Source of the DNA: JAKFDK01 sp036676195
GTDB taxonomy: Bacteria > Bacillota > Sulfobacillia > Symbiobacteriales > ZC4RG38
Reading direction: 5' to 3'
Length of the DNA: 48,547 bases
NCBI GenBank assembly: GCA_036676195.1
Contig: JAKFDK010000085.1
Location: forward strand, 1 to 48,547
The position numbers were made by a program, and so were the translations under genes. Under the pieces are notes generated by a model. The model searched no databases and was not told the DNA's origin. It saw nothing but the letters and a program-made list of their open reading frames with translations. This document shows, piece after piece, positions 8,315-15,337 of this stretch; position 1 is the stretch's first letter; the number at the start of each line of letters is the position of its first letter.

Positions 8315-8880
8315 GACAGTTGTTGCACCCCCCCGCTCTGATTGCCCGGGACCGCCCGGACCCCGTCCGGTCGCGGCAGCACTTCGTACAGGTAGTCGGA
8401 CCCGGTGTGCAGTTGTACGTACACCCGTTCTGAGTCAATACCAATCCGTACCCGCCCGATCCCCAGGATGGGAGCCCGGGCCTCTGCCTCGTCGACCAGA
8501 TCGGCATAATGCCCGGTGGCCAGGGCCTCCTGGACCAGCGGGTTGATGCGGTAGAACGCTTCGGTCAAGACCGGCGAACGGCGGTCAGCCACCGCCAGCC
8601 GGTACTGGGTGTGGCCGAGGGTCAGGTGCATGCCCCGGTCCAGGTCCCGATAGGCCTGGCCCAGGTCGGGCACATCCTTCAGCGTTGCCACCACCTGCCG
8701 GCCCTCGGCGTCCTGCTCCAGCCGGTAGGATTCGACCGCCGGCTGGGTCGACAGGAACTTGCCCAACGGGCCGTCCTCGGTGGTGGTGCGCATCAGGTAA
8801 TTGCCGGCATAGAACACCCCCAGGGTTACCAGCGCACCGGCTACCACCAGGGGCCACCGGAGGGTCTTGAGGATCTCCAC
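8311..8880 (-). CDS. Single-pass membrane protein coupled to the FtsH-like protease
   Basis: 189 residues. One N-terminal membrane anchor (about residues 9-29) is followed by an extracytoplasmic or cytoplasmic domain of about 155 residues with no motif I recognise. GTG start at 8880 with AAAGGAGGGG six bases upstream; the stop overlaps the protease start by four bases. Because the partner protease lacks the normal extracytoplasmic domain, this protein could serve as its substrate receptor or regulatory subunit, as HflK/HflC do for FtsH. That role is inference from gene coupling only. Confidence 0.7.
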   Translation of the reverse strand: MEILKTLRWPLVVAGALVTLGVFYAGNYLMRTTTEDGPLGKFLSTQPAVESYRLEQDAEGRQVVATLKDVPDLGQAYRDLDRGMHLTLGHTQYRLAVADRRSPVLTEAFYRINPLVQEALATGHYADLVDEAEARAPILGIGRVRIGIDSERVYVQLHTGSDYLYEVLPRPDGVRAVPGNQSGGVQQLS

Positions 8881-8927
8881 GTGGCGCCCCTCCTTTTTCT
8901 CGAAGTCTGTTTACATAACGCCTTAAC

Positions 8928-8936
8928 ATTATAGCA
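8928..8936 (-). promoter_or_regulatory. Extended -10 promoter of the membrane-protein/protease operon
   Basis: On the minus strand TGCTATAAT (8936-8928) is a perfect -10 hexamer with the TG extension; there is no good -35 box. It lies about 48 bases before the GTG at 8880, giving a leader of about 40 bases. Confidence 0.6.
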
Positions 8937-9047
8937 TCGATGTGGTTCAAGGGAGGATGTAATGTTCGGTCCCGCTGCCAGGGCACTGGAAATGGAGGCA
9001 GTGGCGCATAAAGATCCCGGCGGCCGCACACAATACGAACAGGGAAA

Positions 9048-9070
9048 GGCCCGGTGCTTGGCACCGGGCC
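9048..9070 (-). terminator. Second of two tandem stem-loops
   Basis: GGCCCGGTGC (9048-9057) pairs perfectly with GCACCGGGCC (9061-9070) around a three-base loop. On the minus strand it is followed by TTTCCC. It lies downstream of the terminator at 9093-9120 and just upstream of the membrane-protein promoter, so it may act as a backup insulator. Confidence 0.5.
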
Positions 9071-9092
9071 CTGGCGGCCACCGTTGTCTGGC

Positions 9093-9120
9093 AAAAATGA
9101 AGGGTAGGGCGACCCTACCC
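9093..9120 (-). terminator. Rho-independent terminator of the 65-residue gene
   Basis: On the minus strand GGGTAGGG (9120-9113) and CCCTACCC (9109-9102) form an 8-bp stem with a three-base loop, followed four bases later by TTTTT (9097-9093). It begins directly after the stop codon at 9122. Confidence 0.7.
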
Positions 9121-9121
9121 C

Positions 9122-9319
9122 TTACAAGTTAAGGGATAGGAGTTTCAGCAAGAGGGCCAGGAAAATCAACCAGAAGAGGCGATCTCCCAGCTTGCTCAGT
9201 GCGTCCACCCCCTTCCGTTCAACAAGGCGCCGCCATCTTCCTATACGACTGGACCCGCGCAAAAGTTCGCGGGTCCACTCGTACGTTTGCTTCACCTGTT
9301 TTATATAAACGTTGGCCAA
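9122..9319 (-). CDS. Small tail-anchored hypothetical protein
   Basis: 65 residues: a basic, helical N-terminal part (many K, R) and a hydrophobic C-terminal segment (about residues 48-64, LFWLIFLALLLKLLSL) that could be a membrane tail anchor. TTG is the likely start, with a weak ribosome site. A perfect 9-bp hairpin (GGACCCGCG 9251-9259 with CGCGGGTCC 9268-9276) lies inside the coding region, so a structured RNA cannot be excluded. The surrounding DNA is AT-richer than the rest of the window. No family recognised. Confidence 0.4.
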   Translation of the reverse strand: MANVYIKQVKQTYEWTRELLRGSSRIGRWRRLVERKGVDALSKLGDRLFWLIFLALLLKLLSLNL

Positions 9320-9359
9320 CCTAGCCCACAGACCCCGAGAACCTCCGTAAAGCCAAGAC

Positions 9360-9641
9360 TCAAGACACCTGCCATATGGTTAAGATTACCGTCATTGCAG
9401 CAAGAACCAACCCAATAATAGCAATGACTCGTGTCGCCAACACGTCATTAAAGCCAATGTACGTCGCAACACCAATGCCTCCAAGTGGGAGGGCAGCCAC
9501 AAGAGCTTTAATACCCTTCGTTGCGCCAAGCCAATCTCTAGACCAATACCAAAGACAAGGTCCCCCCTTTGGCAGGAAGCACCAAACCGCGGCCATGAAG
9601 TTCATCTCGGTCGGGTGGTCAAACACATTTACCTTTTGCAT
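9360..9641 (-). CDS. Small multi-pass membrane protein, orphan
   Basis: 93 residues with a hydrophobic N-terminal part and two clear membrane segments (about 43-61 and 68-90). ATG at 9641 has AGGA five bases upstream. The codon usage and base composition (many A/T third positions) differ clearly from the neighbours, suggesting recent acquisition. No family recognised. Confidence 0.5.
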   Translation of the reverse strand: MQKVNVFDHPTEMNFMAAVWCFLPKGGPCLWYWSRDWLGATKGIKALVAALPLGGIGVATYIGFNDVLATRVIAIIGLVLAAMTVILTIWQVS

Positions 9642-9650
9642 TAAGTCCTG

Positions 9651-9672
9651 AGCCGAGGCACGGGCCTCGGCT
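9651..9672 (-). terminator. Stem-loop between rimO and the orphan gene
   Basis: AGCCGAGGC (9651-9659) pairs perfectly with GCCTCGGCT (9664-9672), with a four-base loop. It lies 24 bp after the rimO stop. There is no clear T-run on the minus strand, so it may be only partly effective. Confidence 0.45.
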
Positions 9673-9695
9673 TACGTGTTCGTACGGGTCACAAC

Positions 9696-11105
9696 TTACT
9701 GGTGCGGCCGGGGAGCCGACGGGGCGACCAGGTCGTCGCCGGAGTGGTGCCGGGCCGGTTCGGGCGTGCCGGTCATCCGGCCGACCAGGTCGTAGCCGCG
9801 GATGCCGGTGATGGTCACCGGCACAAACTGGCCGGGGTGCAGGTCCTGGCCCTCGGCGTGGAAGTACACCTCGCCGTCGATGCCGGGGGACTGGCGGTAG
9901 CAGCGGCCCACATAGCCACCGCCGCCGGTCTTTTCGACCAGCACCTCCAGGGTCTTGCCTACCTGCTCCCGGTTGCAGCGCAGGGCGATGGTTCGTTGCG
10001 CCGCCATCGCCTTCTGCCGGCGCTGCTCCTTGGTCTCCTCGTCCACCTGGCCGGGCATCTGGCCGGAGGGGGTATCCTCCTCCGGCGAGTAGCTGAACAC
10101 GCCCACATGGTCGAGGGCCGCCTCCCGGATAAAATGAAGCAGGTCAGCGAAGTCGGCCTCGGTCTCGCCGGGGTGCCCGGTAATAAAGGTCGAGCGGATG
10201 CAGATGTCCGGGATACGCTCCCGCAGGGTCCGCACCAGGGCCAGGTTCTTTTCCGCCGAGGGCGGCCGGTTCATCAGCTTCAGCATCCGGTCTGACCCAT
10301 GCTGGAAGGGAATATCAATATACTTGACCACCTTCGGTTCAGTGGCCATGACCTCCAGGAGGTCCTCTTTGACCCGGGTGGGGTAAAAGTAGTGCACCCG
10401 GACCCAGTGCAGGTCGTCGATGCGGCACAGTTCCCGCACCAGGTCGGCCAGCCGGGGGCGCCCGTACAGGTCGGCGCCGTAGAAGGTGGGGTCCTGGGAG
10501 ATGACAATCAGCTCCCGCACGCCCAGTTCCGCCAGGCGCCGGGCCTCGGCCAGAATCGACTCCATGGGGCGGCTGCGGTGGTGGCCGCGCATGAGCGGGA
10601 TCGAGCAGAAGCTGCAGGCACAGTTGCAGCCTTCGGCGATCTTGATGTAGGCCGAATAACCCGGCGTGGCCAGGACACGGTCAAAATTCCAGTCGGCAAT
10701 GGCGTCCGGGTCGCTCACCGCCACCACCCGCTGCCCGCCCAGCACCTCGTTCACCACACCGGCGATGCGCGGGTAGTCGGCGGTGCCGATCACACCGTCA
10801 ATCTCCGGAATCTCGGCCAACAGCTCATCCTTGTAGCGCTGCACCATACAACCGGCCACGAGCAGGGCTCTGGCGTTGCCGGTGACCTTTTCGTTGGCCG
10901 CCTCCAGGATGGCATCAATACTCTCCTTTTTCGCTGCCTCGATGAAACCGCAGGTATTGACCACCAGCACGTCGGCCGCAGATTTCTGGCTGGTTACCTC
11001 CCAGCCATCCCCCCGCATCAGGCCGATCATCGACTCGGTGTCCACCAGGTTTTTCGGGCAGCCGAGACTGATAAATCCGACCTTCATCGGTTCCGCCACG
11101 TGCAT
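9696..11105 (-). CDS. rimO: Ribosomal protein S12 methylthiotransferase RimO
   Basis: 469 residues. Radical-SAM enzyme that adds a methylthio group to the conserved aspartate of ribosomal protein S12. The N-terminal UPF0004 domain begins SLGCPKNLVDTE and holds its auxiliary-cluster cysteines in SLGCPKN, VNTCGF and VAGCMVQR. The radical-SAM motif is CNCACSFC (CxxxCxxC), followed by the typical PFQHGSD and a C-terminal TRAM domain. ATG 11105 is chosen for its AAGGAG site five bases upstream; ATG 11087 is an alternative. The acidic/proline-rich last 20 residues extend past the TRAM fold. The RimO rather than MiaB assignment rests on SLGCPKN and the overall pattern. Confidence 0.93.
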   Translation of the reverse strand: MHVAEPMKVGFISLGCPKNLVDTESMIGLMRGDGWEVTSQKSAADVLVVNTCGFIEAAKKESIDAILEAANEKVTGNARALLVAGCMVQRYKDELLAEIPEIDGVIGTADYPRIAGVVNEVLGGQRVVAVSDPDAIADWNFDRVLATPGYSAYIKIAEGCNCACSFCSIPLMRGHHRSRPMESILAEARRLAELGVRELIVISQDPTFYGADLYGRPRLADLVRELCRIDDLHWVRVHYFYPTRVKEDLLEVMATEPKVVKYIDIPFQHGSDRMLKLMNRPPSAEKNLALVRTLRERIPDICIRSTFITGHPGETEADFADLLHFIREAALDHVGVFSYSPEEDTPSGQMPGQVDEETKEQRRQKAMAAQRTIALRCNREQVGKTLEVLVEKTGGGGYVGRCYRQSPGIDGEVYFHAEGQDLHPGQFVPVTITGIRGYDLVGRMTGTPEPARHHSGDDLVAPSAPRPHQ

Positions 11106-11136
11106 GACAACTCCTTGGTGAGACTTCCATCGGACT

Positions 11137-11165
11137 ATGTTAAACCCGTAGCCGGGTTTTGTCCA
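11137..11165 (-). promoter_or_regulatory. Candidate rimO promoter with palindromic spacer
   Basis: On the minus strand TGGACA (11165-11160) and TAACAT (11142-11137) are separated by exactly 17 bases. The spacer with one flanking base forms the perfect inverted repeat AAACCCG-GCTA-CGGGTTT (11159-11142). A repressor bound there would block the promoter. The remaining 140 bp up to the binding-protein gene shows no clear plus-strand promoter that I can defend. Confidence 0.4.
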
Positions 11166-11310
11166 GCGCTGCATTGGCGCGCAAGTTGGCAGCCCGGAGC
11201 CGGCGATCATCGGAAAACTTTATCGTTCTTCTTGCAGGTTAAAGGTCTGAAAACACTAAATCAATATAGGCTTTATGTGGAACAAACAGTGAGATGAGGG
11301 GAGTATAGAA

Positions 11311-12930
11311 GTGAAGCGCAAATTACGGGTACCGATTGCTGCGGTCACCACGATGCTGCTGGCAGCCCTCGCCGGTTGCGGCGGGGCCAGGCAGGCGCCG
11401 CCGGCGGACAGTGGCAGCAAGGCAGCGCAGTCGACCGAACCGGCGTTGAAGCCGCTCACCTTCGAGTTGGCGGCCTATTCCAACCCGCGGCCTTACAACC
11501 CTGAAGGCGACAAGCTGGCCGAAGCGATTCAGGCCGAACTGGCGAAGTCCGGGATCGAGGTGAAGATCACCACCCTGCCCTGGCAGCAGTACAAGGATGC
11601 GGTGCGCAAGGACGGCAAGGGCGATGCCTTCCTGTTTGGCTGGATTGGCGATAACGGCGACCCGGACAATTTCCTGTTTGTGCACTTCCACTCCAGCCAG
11701 AGCGGACTGAACATCCCCAAGTATAAGAACGACAAGGTCGATGAACTGCTGAAGAAGGCACAGGAAGTACCGGCGATGGCGGACAGGTCCAAGCTGTATG
11801 CCGACGCCCAGAGCCTGATCGCGACAGACGCCCCCTGGGTGTTCTTCAGCCATATGAAAGACTTCACGGCTGTGCGCAGCAACGTGAAGAACTTCAGGCT
11901 GCACCCGACCCTGAGCCTGCGGGACTTCCACTTGGTGGAGGTCGAAGGCAAAAAGGAAATCATTTACGCCCGCGGCGCCGACGCCACCAGCCTCGACCCG
12001 GCGGTGATTGAAGACGGCGAATCCGCCAAGGTGGTCAATCTGGTGTACGACACCCTGGTGCGGTACAAGAACGGCAGCACCGAGGTGGAGCCGTGGCTGG
12101 CCGAGTCCTGGGAGATTTCGCCGGACGGCAAGACCTATACCTTCAAGCTGCGCAAGGGTGTGAAGTTCCACGACGGGTCCGAGTTCAACGCCGAGGCCGT
12201 GAAATACAGCATCGACCGGCAGTTGACCCCGGAAGCGAAACAGAACTGGCCCTATGCCGACTTCACCTTTGGCGGCGTCAAGGAAGTCAAGGTGGTGGAC
12301 CCGCACACCGTACAGATCATTCTGAATGCCCCCAACGCCCCCTTCCTGGCCAACCTGGCCATGAGCCTGGCCGCCCCCGTCATCAGCCCGGCCGCCCACA
12401 AGCAGGCCGGCGACCAGAAGTTTGGCACCCAGCCCTCTGGCACCGGGCCGTTTATGCTCGAGAAGTGGGACAAAGACCAGCAGATCGTGCTGAAGGCCAA
12501 TCCCAATTACTGGGGCGGCAAGCCGAAGCTGGAGCGGGTGATCTTCAAGGTTACGGCCAAGAACGAGGTGCGGGCCGACGAGATCCTGGCCGGCCAAGTC
12601 GATATCATGGACGGCATTGCCAACGCCGATGTGGAGCGTATCCGCAAGGGCAGCGGCATTCAGATGCTGGAGCAGGATGGCATGAACATCAGTTACATGG
12701 GGCTGCGCACCGACCGGCCGCCCTTTAACGACCCCCGGGTGCGCCAGGCGGTGTCGATGTTGATTAACCGGGAGGCCATTGTGAAGGCCCTGTACCGGGG
12801 CAATGCCAACGTGGCCAACGGGGCGCTGCCGGCCTGGATGCCCGGTCACGCCGCCGGTGTCAAGCCGCTGGCCTATGACCCGGTTAAGGCCAAGAGCCTG
12901 CTCCGGGAAGCCGGCTACCAGACGAAGTAG
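11311..12930 (+). CDS. Circularly permuted peptide-binding lipoprotein (SBP_bac_5 / DppA-OppA family)
   Basis: 539 residues. Lipoprotein signal with lipobox LAGC, Cys23, then a linker to about residue 47. Residues 48-212 match the C-terminal third of DppA-type proteins (NPRPYNPEGDKLAEAIQ, the GWIGDNGDPDNF signature, the ending FHLVEVE). Residues 213-539 match the N-terminal two thirds (ATSLDP, LVYDTLVRY, AESWEISPDGKTYTF, LRKGVKFHDG, GTGPFMLEKW, NPNYWGGKP, DPRVRQAVSMLINREAI) and stop at AYDPVKAKSLLREAGY, exactly where the N-terminal piece would continue in a normal protein. Each segment occurs once and total length is normal, so this is a circular permutation, not a fusion of duplicates. GTG start with GAGGGGAG. 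It heads an operon with two permeases. Presumed role: cell-surface capture of peptides. Confidence 0.9.
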   Translation: MKRKLRVPIAAVTTMLLAALAGCGGARQAPPADSGSKAAQSTEPALKPLTFELAAYSNPRPYNPEGDKLAEAIQAELAKSGIEVKITTLPWQQYKDAVRKDGKGDAFLFGWIGDNGDPDNFLFVHFHSSQSGLNIPKYKNDKVDELLKKAQEVPAMADRSKLYADAQSLIATDAPWVFFSHMKDFTAVRSNVKNFRLHPTLSLRDFHLVEVEGKKEIIYARGADATSLDPAVIEDGESAKVVNLVYDTLVRYKNGSTEVEPWLAESWEISPDGKTYTFKLRKGVKFHDGSEFNAEAVKYSIDRQLTPEAKQNWPYADFTFGGVKEVKVVDPHTVQIILNAPNAPFLANLAMSLAAPVISPAAHKQAGDQKFGTQPSGTGPFMLEKWDKDQQIVLKANPNYWGGKPKLERVIFKVTAKNEVRADEILAGQVDIMDGIANADVERIRKGSGIQMLEQDGMNISYMGLRTDRPPFNDPRVRQAVSMLINREAIVKALYRGNANVANGALPAWMPGHAAGVKPLAYDPVKAKSLLREAGYQTK

Positions 12931-12944
12931 CCACCAGCAGCGGT

Positions 12945-12971
12945 CGGGCCCGGCGGGCGCCGCCGGGCCCG
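12945..12971 (+). promoter_or_regulatory. Very stable intercistronic stem-loop
   Basis: CGGGCCCGGCGG (12945-12956) pairs perfectly with CCGCCGGGCCCG (12960-12971) around three bases. It lies between the binding-protein stop and dppB, without a T-run. As with the stem-loop after malE, it may protect the upstream mRNA or reduce read-through, so that binding protein exceeds permease. That role is inference. Confidence 0.6.
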
Positions 12972-12990
12972 GCTGTTCGGGAGGGGTTGC

Positions 12991-13998
12991 ATGCTCCGCT
13001 ATATTGGCCGCCGCCTGCTGCACCTGATTCCCACGGTAATTGGCATCTCGGTGCTGGTGTTTCTGCTGTTCCGGCTGGTGGCCGACCCGGCGGAGGCGAT
13101 TCTGGGTCTGCACGGCACCCCGGCCCAGAAGGAAGAGCTGCGCCGGACCCTGGGCCTGTACGACCCGCTGTATGTGCAATATGGCCGGTATCTGTGGGGC
13201 CTGCTGCAGGGCGACCTGGGGCTGTCGTGGTATCTGAAGCGGCCGGTGGCAGCCGAGGTGCTGGGGCACTTCCCCCACACCCTGGAGCTGACGGTGGCGG
13301 CCATGCTGATCACGGCGGTTCTGGGCATTGGCACCGGGGTCGTGGCCGCCGTCAGGCGGCAGACCTGGGTGGACTACCTGGCCATGATGGTCTCGCTGCT
13401 GGCTGTGTCCATGCCGATTTTCTGGCTGGGGCTGGTGGTGATTGGCACCTTCGCCGCCCGCCTGGCCTGGTTCCCCATGAACGGCCGCCTGGATCCGGTG
13501 CTGCTGGCCGATTTTCACGCCCCCACGGACTTTTACGTCGCTTATAGCCTGCTGAAGGGCAACTGGCCGGTGCTGCTAAACCTGCTGCATCATCTGGCGC
13601 TGCCGGCCATCGTGCTGGCGACGGCCACCACCGCTCTGGTGGCCCGCCTGACCCGCTCGACCATGCTGGAAGTGATTCGCCAGGACTTTGTCCGCACCGC
13701 CCGGGCCAAGGGGCTGGGCGAGCGCACGGTGATTTTCCGCCATGCCCTACGCAATGCCCTGATTCCGGTGGTGACGGTGCTGGGGCTGCAGTTCGGCTCT
13801 CTGCTGGGGGGCGCGGTACTGACGGAAACGGTGTTCTCCTGGCCGGGCATCGGCCTGCTCACCCTGCAGGCTATCGGCAATAATGATCTGCCCCTGATCC
13901 AGGGGATTGTGATCCTGGGCGCCCTGGTGTTCGTGCTGATCAACCTGGTGGTAGACCTTTCGTACCTGCTGCTGGACCCCCGCATTCGCTATGCCTGA
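12991..13998 (+). CDS. dppB: Peptide ABC transporter permease, DppB/OppB type
   Basis: 335 residues, six predicted membrane segments. The N-terminus MLRYIGRRLLHLIP is typical of the family; the ATPase-coupling EAA loop is at RTARAKGLGERTVIFRHALRNALIP reduced to its core ARAKGLGE...HALRNALIP. The C-terminus ends in the usual LLLDPRIRYA. ATG 12991 has GGAGGGG six bases upstream. It overlaps dppC by eight bases. No dppD or dppF ATPase gene is present in the window, so the importer must use ATPases encoded elsewhere. The dpp/opp name indicates family, not proven substrate. Confidence 0.92.
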   Translation: MLRYIGRRLLHLIPTVIGISVLVFLLFRLVADPAEAILGLHGTPAQKEELRRTLGLYDPLYVQYGRYLWGLLQGDLGLSWYLKRPVAAEVLGHFPHTLELTVAAMLITAVLGIGTGVVAAVRRQTWVDYLAMMVSLLAVSMPIFWLGLVVIGTFAARLAWFPMNGRLDPVLLADFHAPTDFYVAYSLLKGNWPVLLNLLHHLALPAIVLATATTALVARLTRSTMLEVIRQDFVRTARAKGLGERTVIFRHALRNALIPVVTVLGLQFGSLLGGAVLTETVFSWPGIGLLTLQAIGNNDLPLIQGIVILGALVFVLINLVVDLSYLLLDPRIRYA

Positions 13999-14845
13999 GG
14001 AGGTGGCCACAACGGAGCAGACAAGCGTCCTGCGGCGACTGCTGCGGCACCGGGCGGCCGCTCTGGGCGCCGCGCTGCTGCTGCTGATGCTGCTGGTCGC
14101 CCTGCTGGCCCCGCTGCTGGCGCCCTATCCGCCCAACCAGGCTGATTTCACCGCCAGCCTCCTCCCCCCCGGCCCGGGGCACTGGCTGGGGACCGACGAA
14201 CACGGCCGTGACCTGTTCAGCCGCCTGCTCTTCGGCACCCGGCTCTCGCTGATGGTGGGGGTGATATCGGTGGCAGTGGGGCTGACGGCCGGGGTCGCCC
14301 TGGGTGCCGCGGCCGGGTATGTGGGCGGCTGGGTCGATTCGGCCATTATGCGGCTGATGGACCTGATGCTGGCCTTCCCCACCATTTTGCTGGCGGTGGC
14401 GATTGTCTTCATGCTCGGGCCTGGCCTGGAAAAGGCGATGCTGGCGGTAGGGGCGGTCTCGGTGCCGGCCTATGCCCGCATAACCCGCGGTTCGGTGCTG
14501 GCGGTGAAGGAGTTCGATTATGTGGAGGCAGCCCGGGCCACCGGCCTCGGCCACCGCCGGATCGTGCTGCGGCATGTGCTGCCGAATATTTTTGCGCCGC
14601 TGCTGGTGCGGGCAACCCTGGGCACCTCGGAGGCGATTCTGGAAACGGCCGCCCTTGGCTTTCTCGGCCTGGGCGCCCGCCTGCCTACCCCCGAATGGGG
14701 GCTGATGCTATCCCGGGGCACCTCGCACCTGTACGATGCCCCACACCTGGTGTACTTCCCCGGCCTGGCCATTACCCTGGCGGTGCTGGCCATGAACCTG
14801 CTGGGCGACGGCCTGCGCGATGCCCTGGACCCGCGCCTACGGTAG
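13991..14845 (+). CDS. dppC: Peptide ABC transporter permease, DppC/OppC type
   Basis: 284 residues. The N-terminal OppC-type segment (LLRHRAAALGAALLLLMLL) is followed by the signature HWLGTDEHGRDLFSRLLFGTR and five further membrane segments. The EAA loop is ARATGLGHRRIVLRHVLPNI. It ends with GDGLRDALDPRLR as is usual. It overlaps dppB by eight bases and forms the heterodimeric channel with it. A large stem-loop follows the stop, so the transporter operon probably ends here. Confidence 0.92.
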   Translation: MPEEVATTEQTSVLRRLLRHRAAALGAALLLLMLLVALLAPLLAPYPPNQADFTASLLPPGPGHWLGTDEHGRDLFSRLLFGTRLSLMVGVISVAVGLTAGVALGAAAGYVGGWVDSAIMRLMDLMLAFPTILLAVAIVFMLGPGLEKAMLAVGAVSVPAYARITRGSVLAVKEFDYVEAARATGLGHRRIVLRHVLPNIFAPLLVRATLGTSEAILETAALGFLGLGARLPTPEWGLMLSRGTSHLYDAPHLVYFPGLAITLAVLAMNLLGDGLRDALDPRLR

Positions 14846-14857
14846 CCCTGCACCGAA

Positions 14858-14898
14858 AAGTCACCTGGGTGACGCCGCAAGTGTCACCCAGGTGACTT
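14858..14898 (+). terminator. 16-bp stem-loop after dppC, made of two near-palindromes
   Basis: The arms at 14858-14873 and 14883-14898 pair perfectly over 16 bp with a nine-base loop, followed by TCGTTTCT, a modest T-rich tail. Each arm is itself a near palindrome (GTCACCTGGGTGAC and GTCACCCAGGTGAC, centres 23 bp apart). The same DNA could therefore also be a pair of operator sites for the peptide gene promoter, whose best -10 (TATTCT, 14919-14924) lies 20 bp further on. Confidence 0.6.
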
Positions 14899-14967
14899 CG
14901 TCGTTTCTCCCCAGGGCGTATTCTTGAATCACAGGATCGCTCACCAAATCCGAGGAGGACGAGATAC

Positions 14968-15162
14968 ATGTTCAAGAAGTTTTTCGGGATCGCTCTGGTT
15001 GCCGCGATGATGATGGCCATGGCCGCCACCGCCCTGGCCGCACCTGCGCCCCGCAGTATCAGCAGCGATCCGATCACCAGGTCCTGGTCCTGGGGCTCTT
15101 CCCAGCACTCGCTGACCACCGGCGGCAGCCTCAAGGGCTGGTCCTGGGGCTCGTCCCAATAA
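14968..15162 (+). CDS. Small secreted peptide precursor with two WSWGSSQ repeats
   Basis: 64 residues, clear start with GAGGAGG nine bases upstream. Residues 1-24 are a Sec signal (MFKKFF, hydrophobic core, ending ATALA-A). The mature part of about 40 residues holds WSWGSSQ at 40-46 and again at 58-64, the last copy forming the exact C-terminus. At DNA level the two copies differ at very few positions, so the duplication is recent or conserved. It stands alone between its own leader and a strong terminator, with a peptide importer before it and a secreted subtilisin after it. This architecture fits a signalling or toxin peptide released by proteolysis (compare Phr peptides), but I know no named family with this motif. 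A small cell-surface protein is the alternative. Confidence 0.75.
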   Translation: MFKKFFGIALVAAMMMAMAATALAAPAPRSISSDPITRSWSWGSSQHSLTTGGSLKGWSWGSSQ

Positions 15163-15176
15163 ACTTCACCCAGCAC

Positions 15177-15213
15177 GCCCGGCACCTTTTGAAAGGCAGC
15201 CGGGCTTTTCACT
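15177..15213 (+). terminator. Rho-independent terminator of the peptide gene
   Basis: GCCCGGC (15177-15183) pairs with GCCGGGC (15199-15205), with an inner CCTTT/AAAGG extension, followed by TTTTCACTTT. It makes the peptide gene monocistronic and separates it from the protease gene. The following 124 bp to the protease start show no other feature I can defend. Confidence 0.8.
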
Positions 15214-15337
15214 TTGTTGCAGGCCACCGGGCAGTCGACATTTCGCTTCCAGATCCTGGTATTCGCCGTACTTTTCATTTACTGTGGTCTTCCCCACATC
15301 CACCCGCAGCCGTTTTGCCAGAAGGGAAGGATCGCAC

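Noticed and set aside
9232..9290. Possible T-box or other structured RNA leader
   Set aside because: The GGACCCGCG/CGCGGGTCC hairpin does not match the T-box consensus, and no aminoacyl-tRNA synthetase or amino acid gene follows on the correct strand. It is noted only as a hairpin.
11311..12930. Reading the binding protein as an assembly fusion of two tandem paralogues
   Set aside because: A collapse would have to remove a stop codon, an intergenic region and a second signal peptide in frame, and leave every segment exactly once. A true permutation is simpler; reads should still be checked.
15073..15160. CRISPR-like repeat from the two WSWGSSQ coding copies
   Set aside because: Only two copies, in frame in a gene with signal peptide and terminator; no spacer pattern or cas genes.
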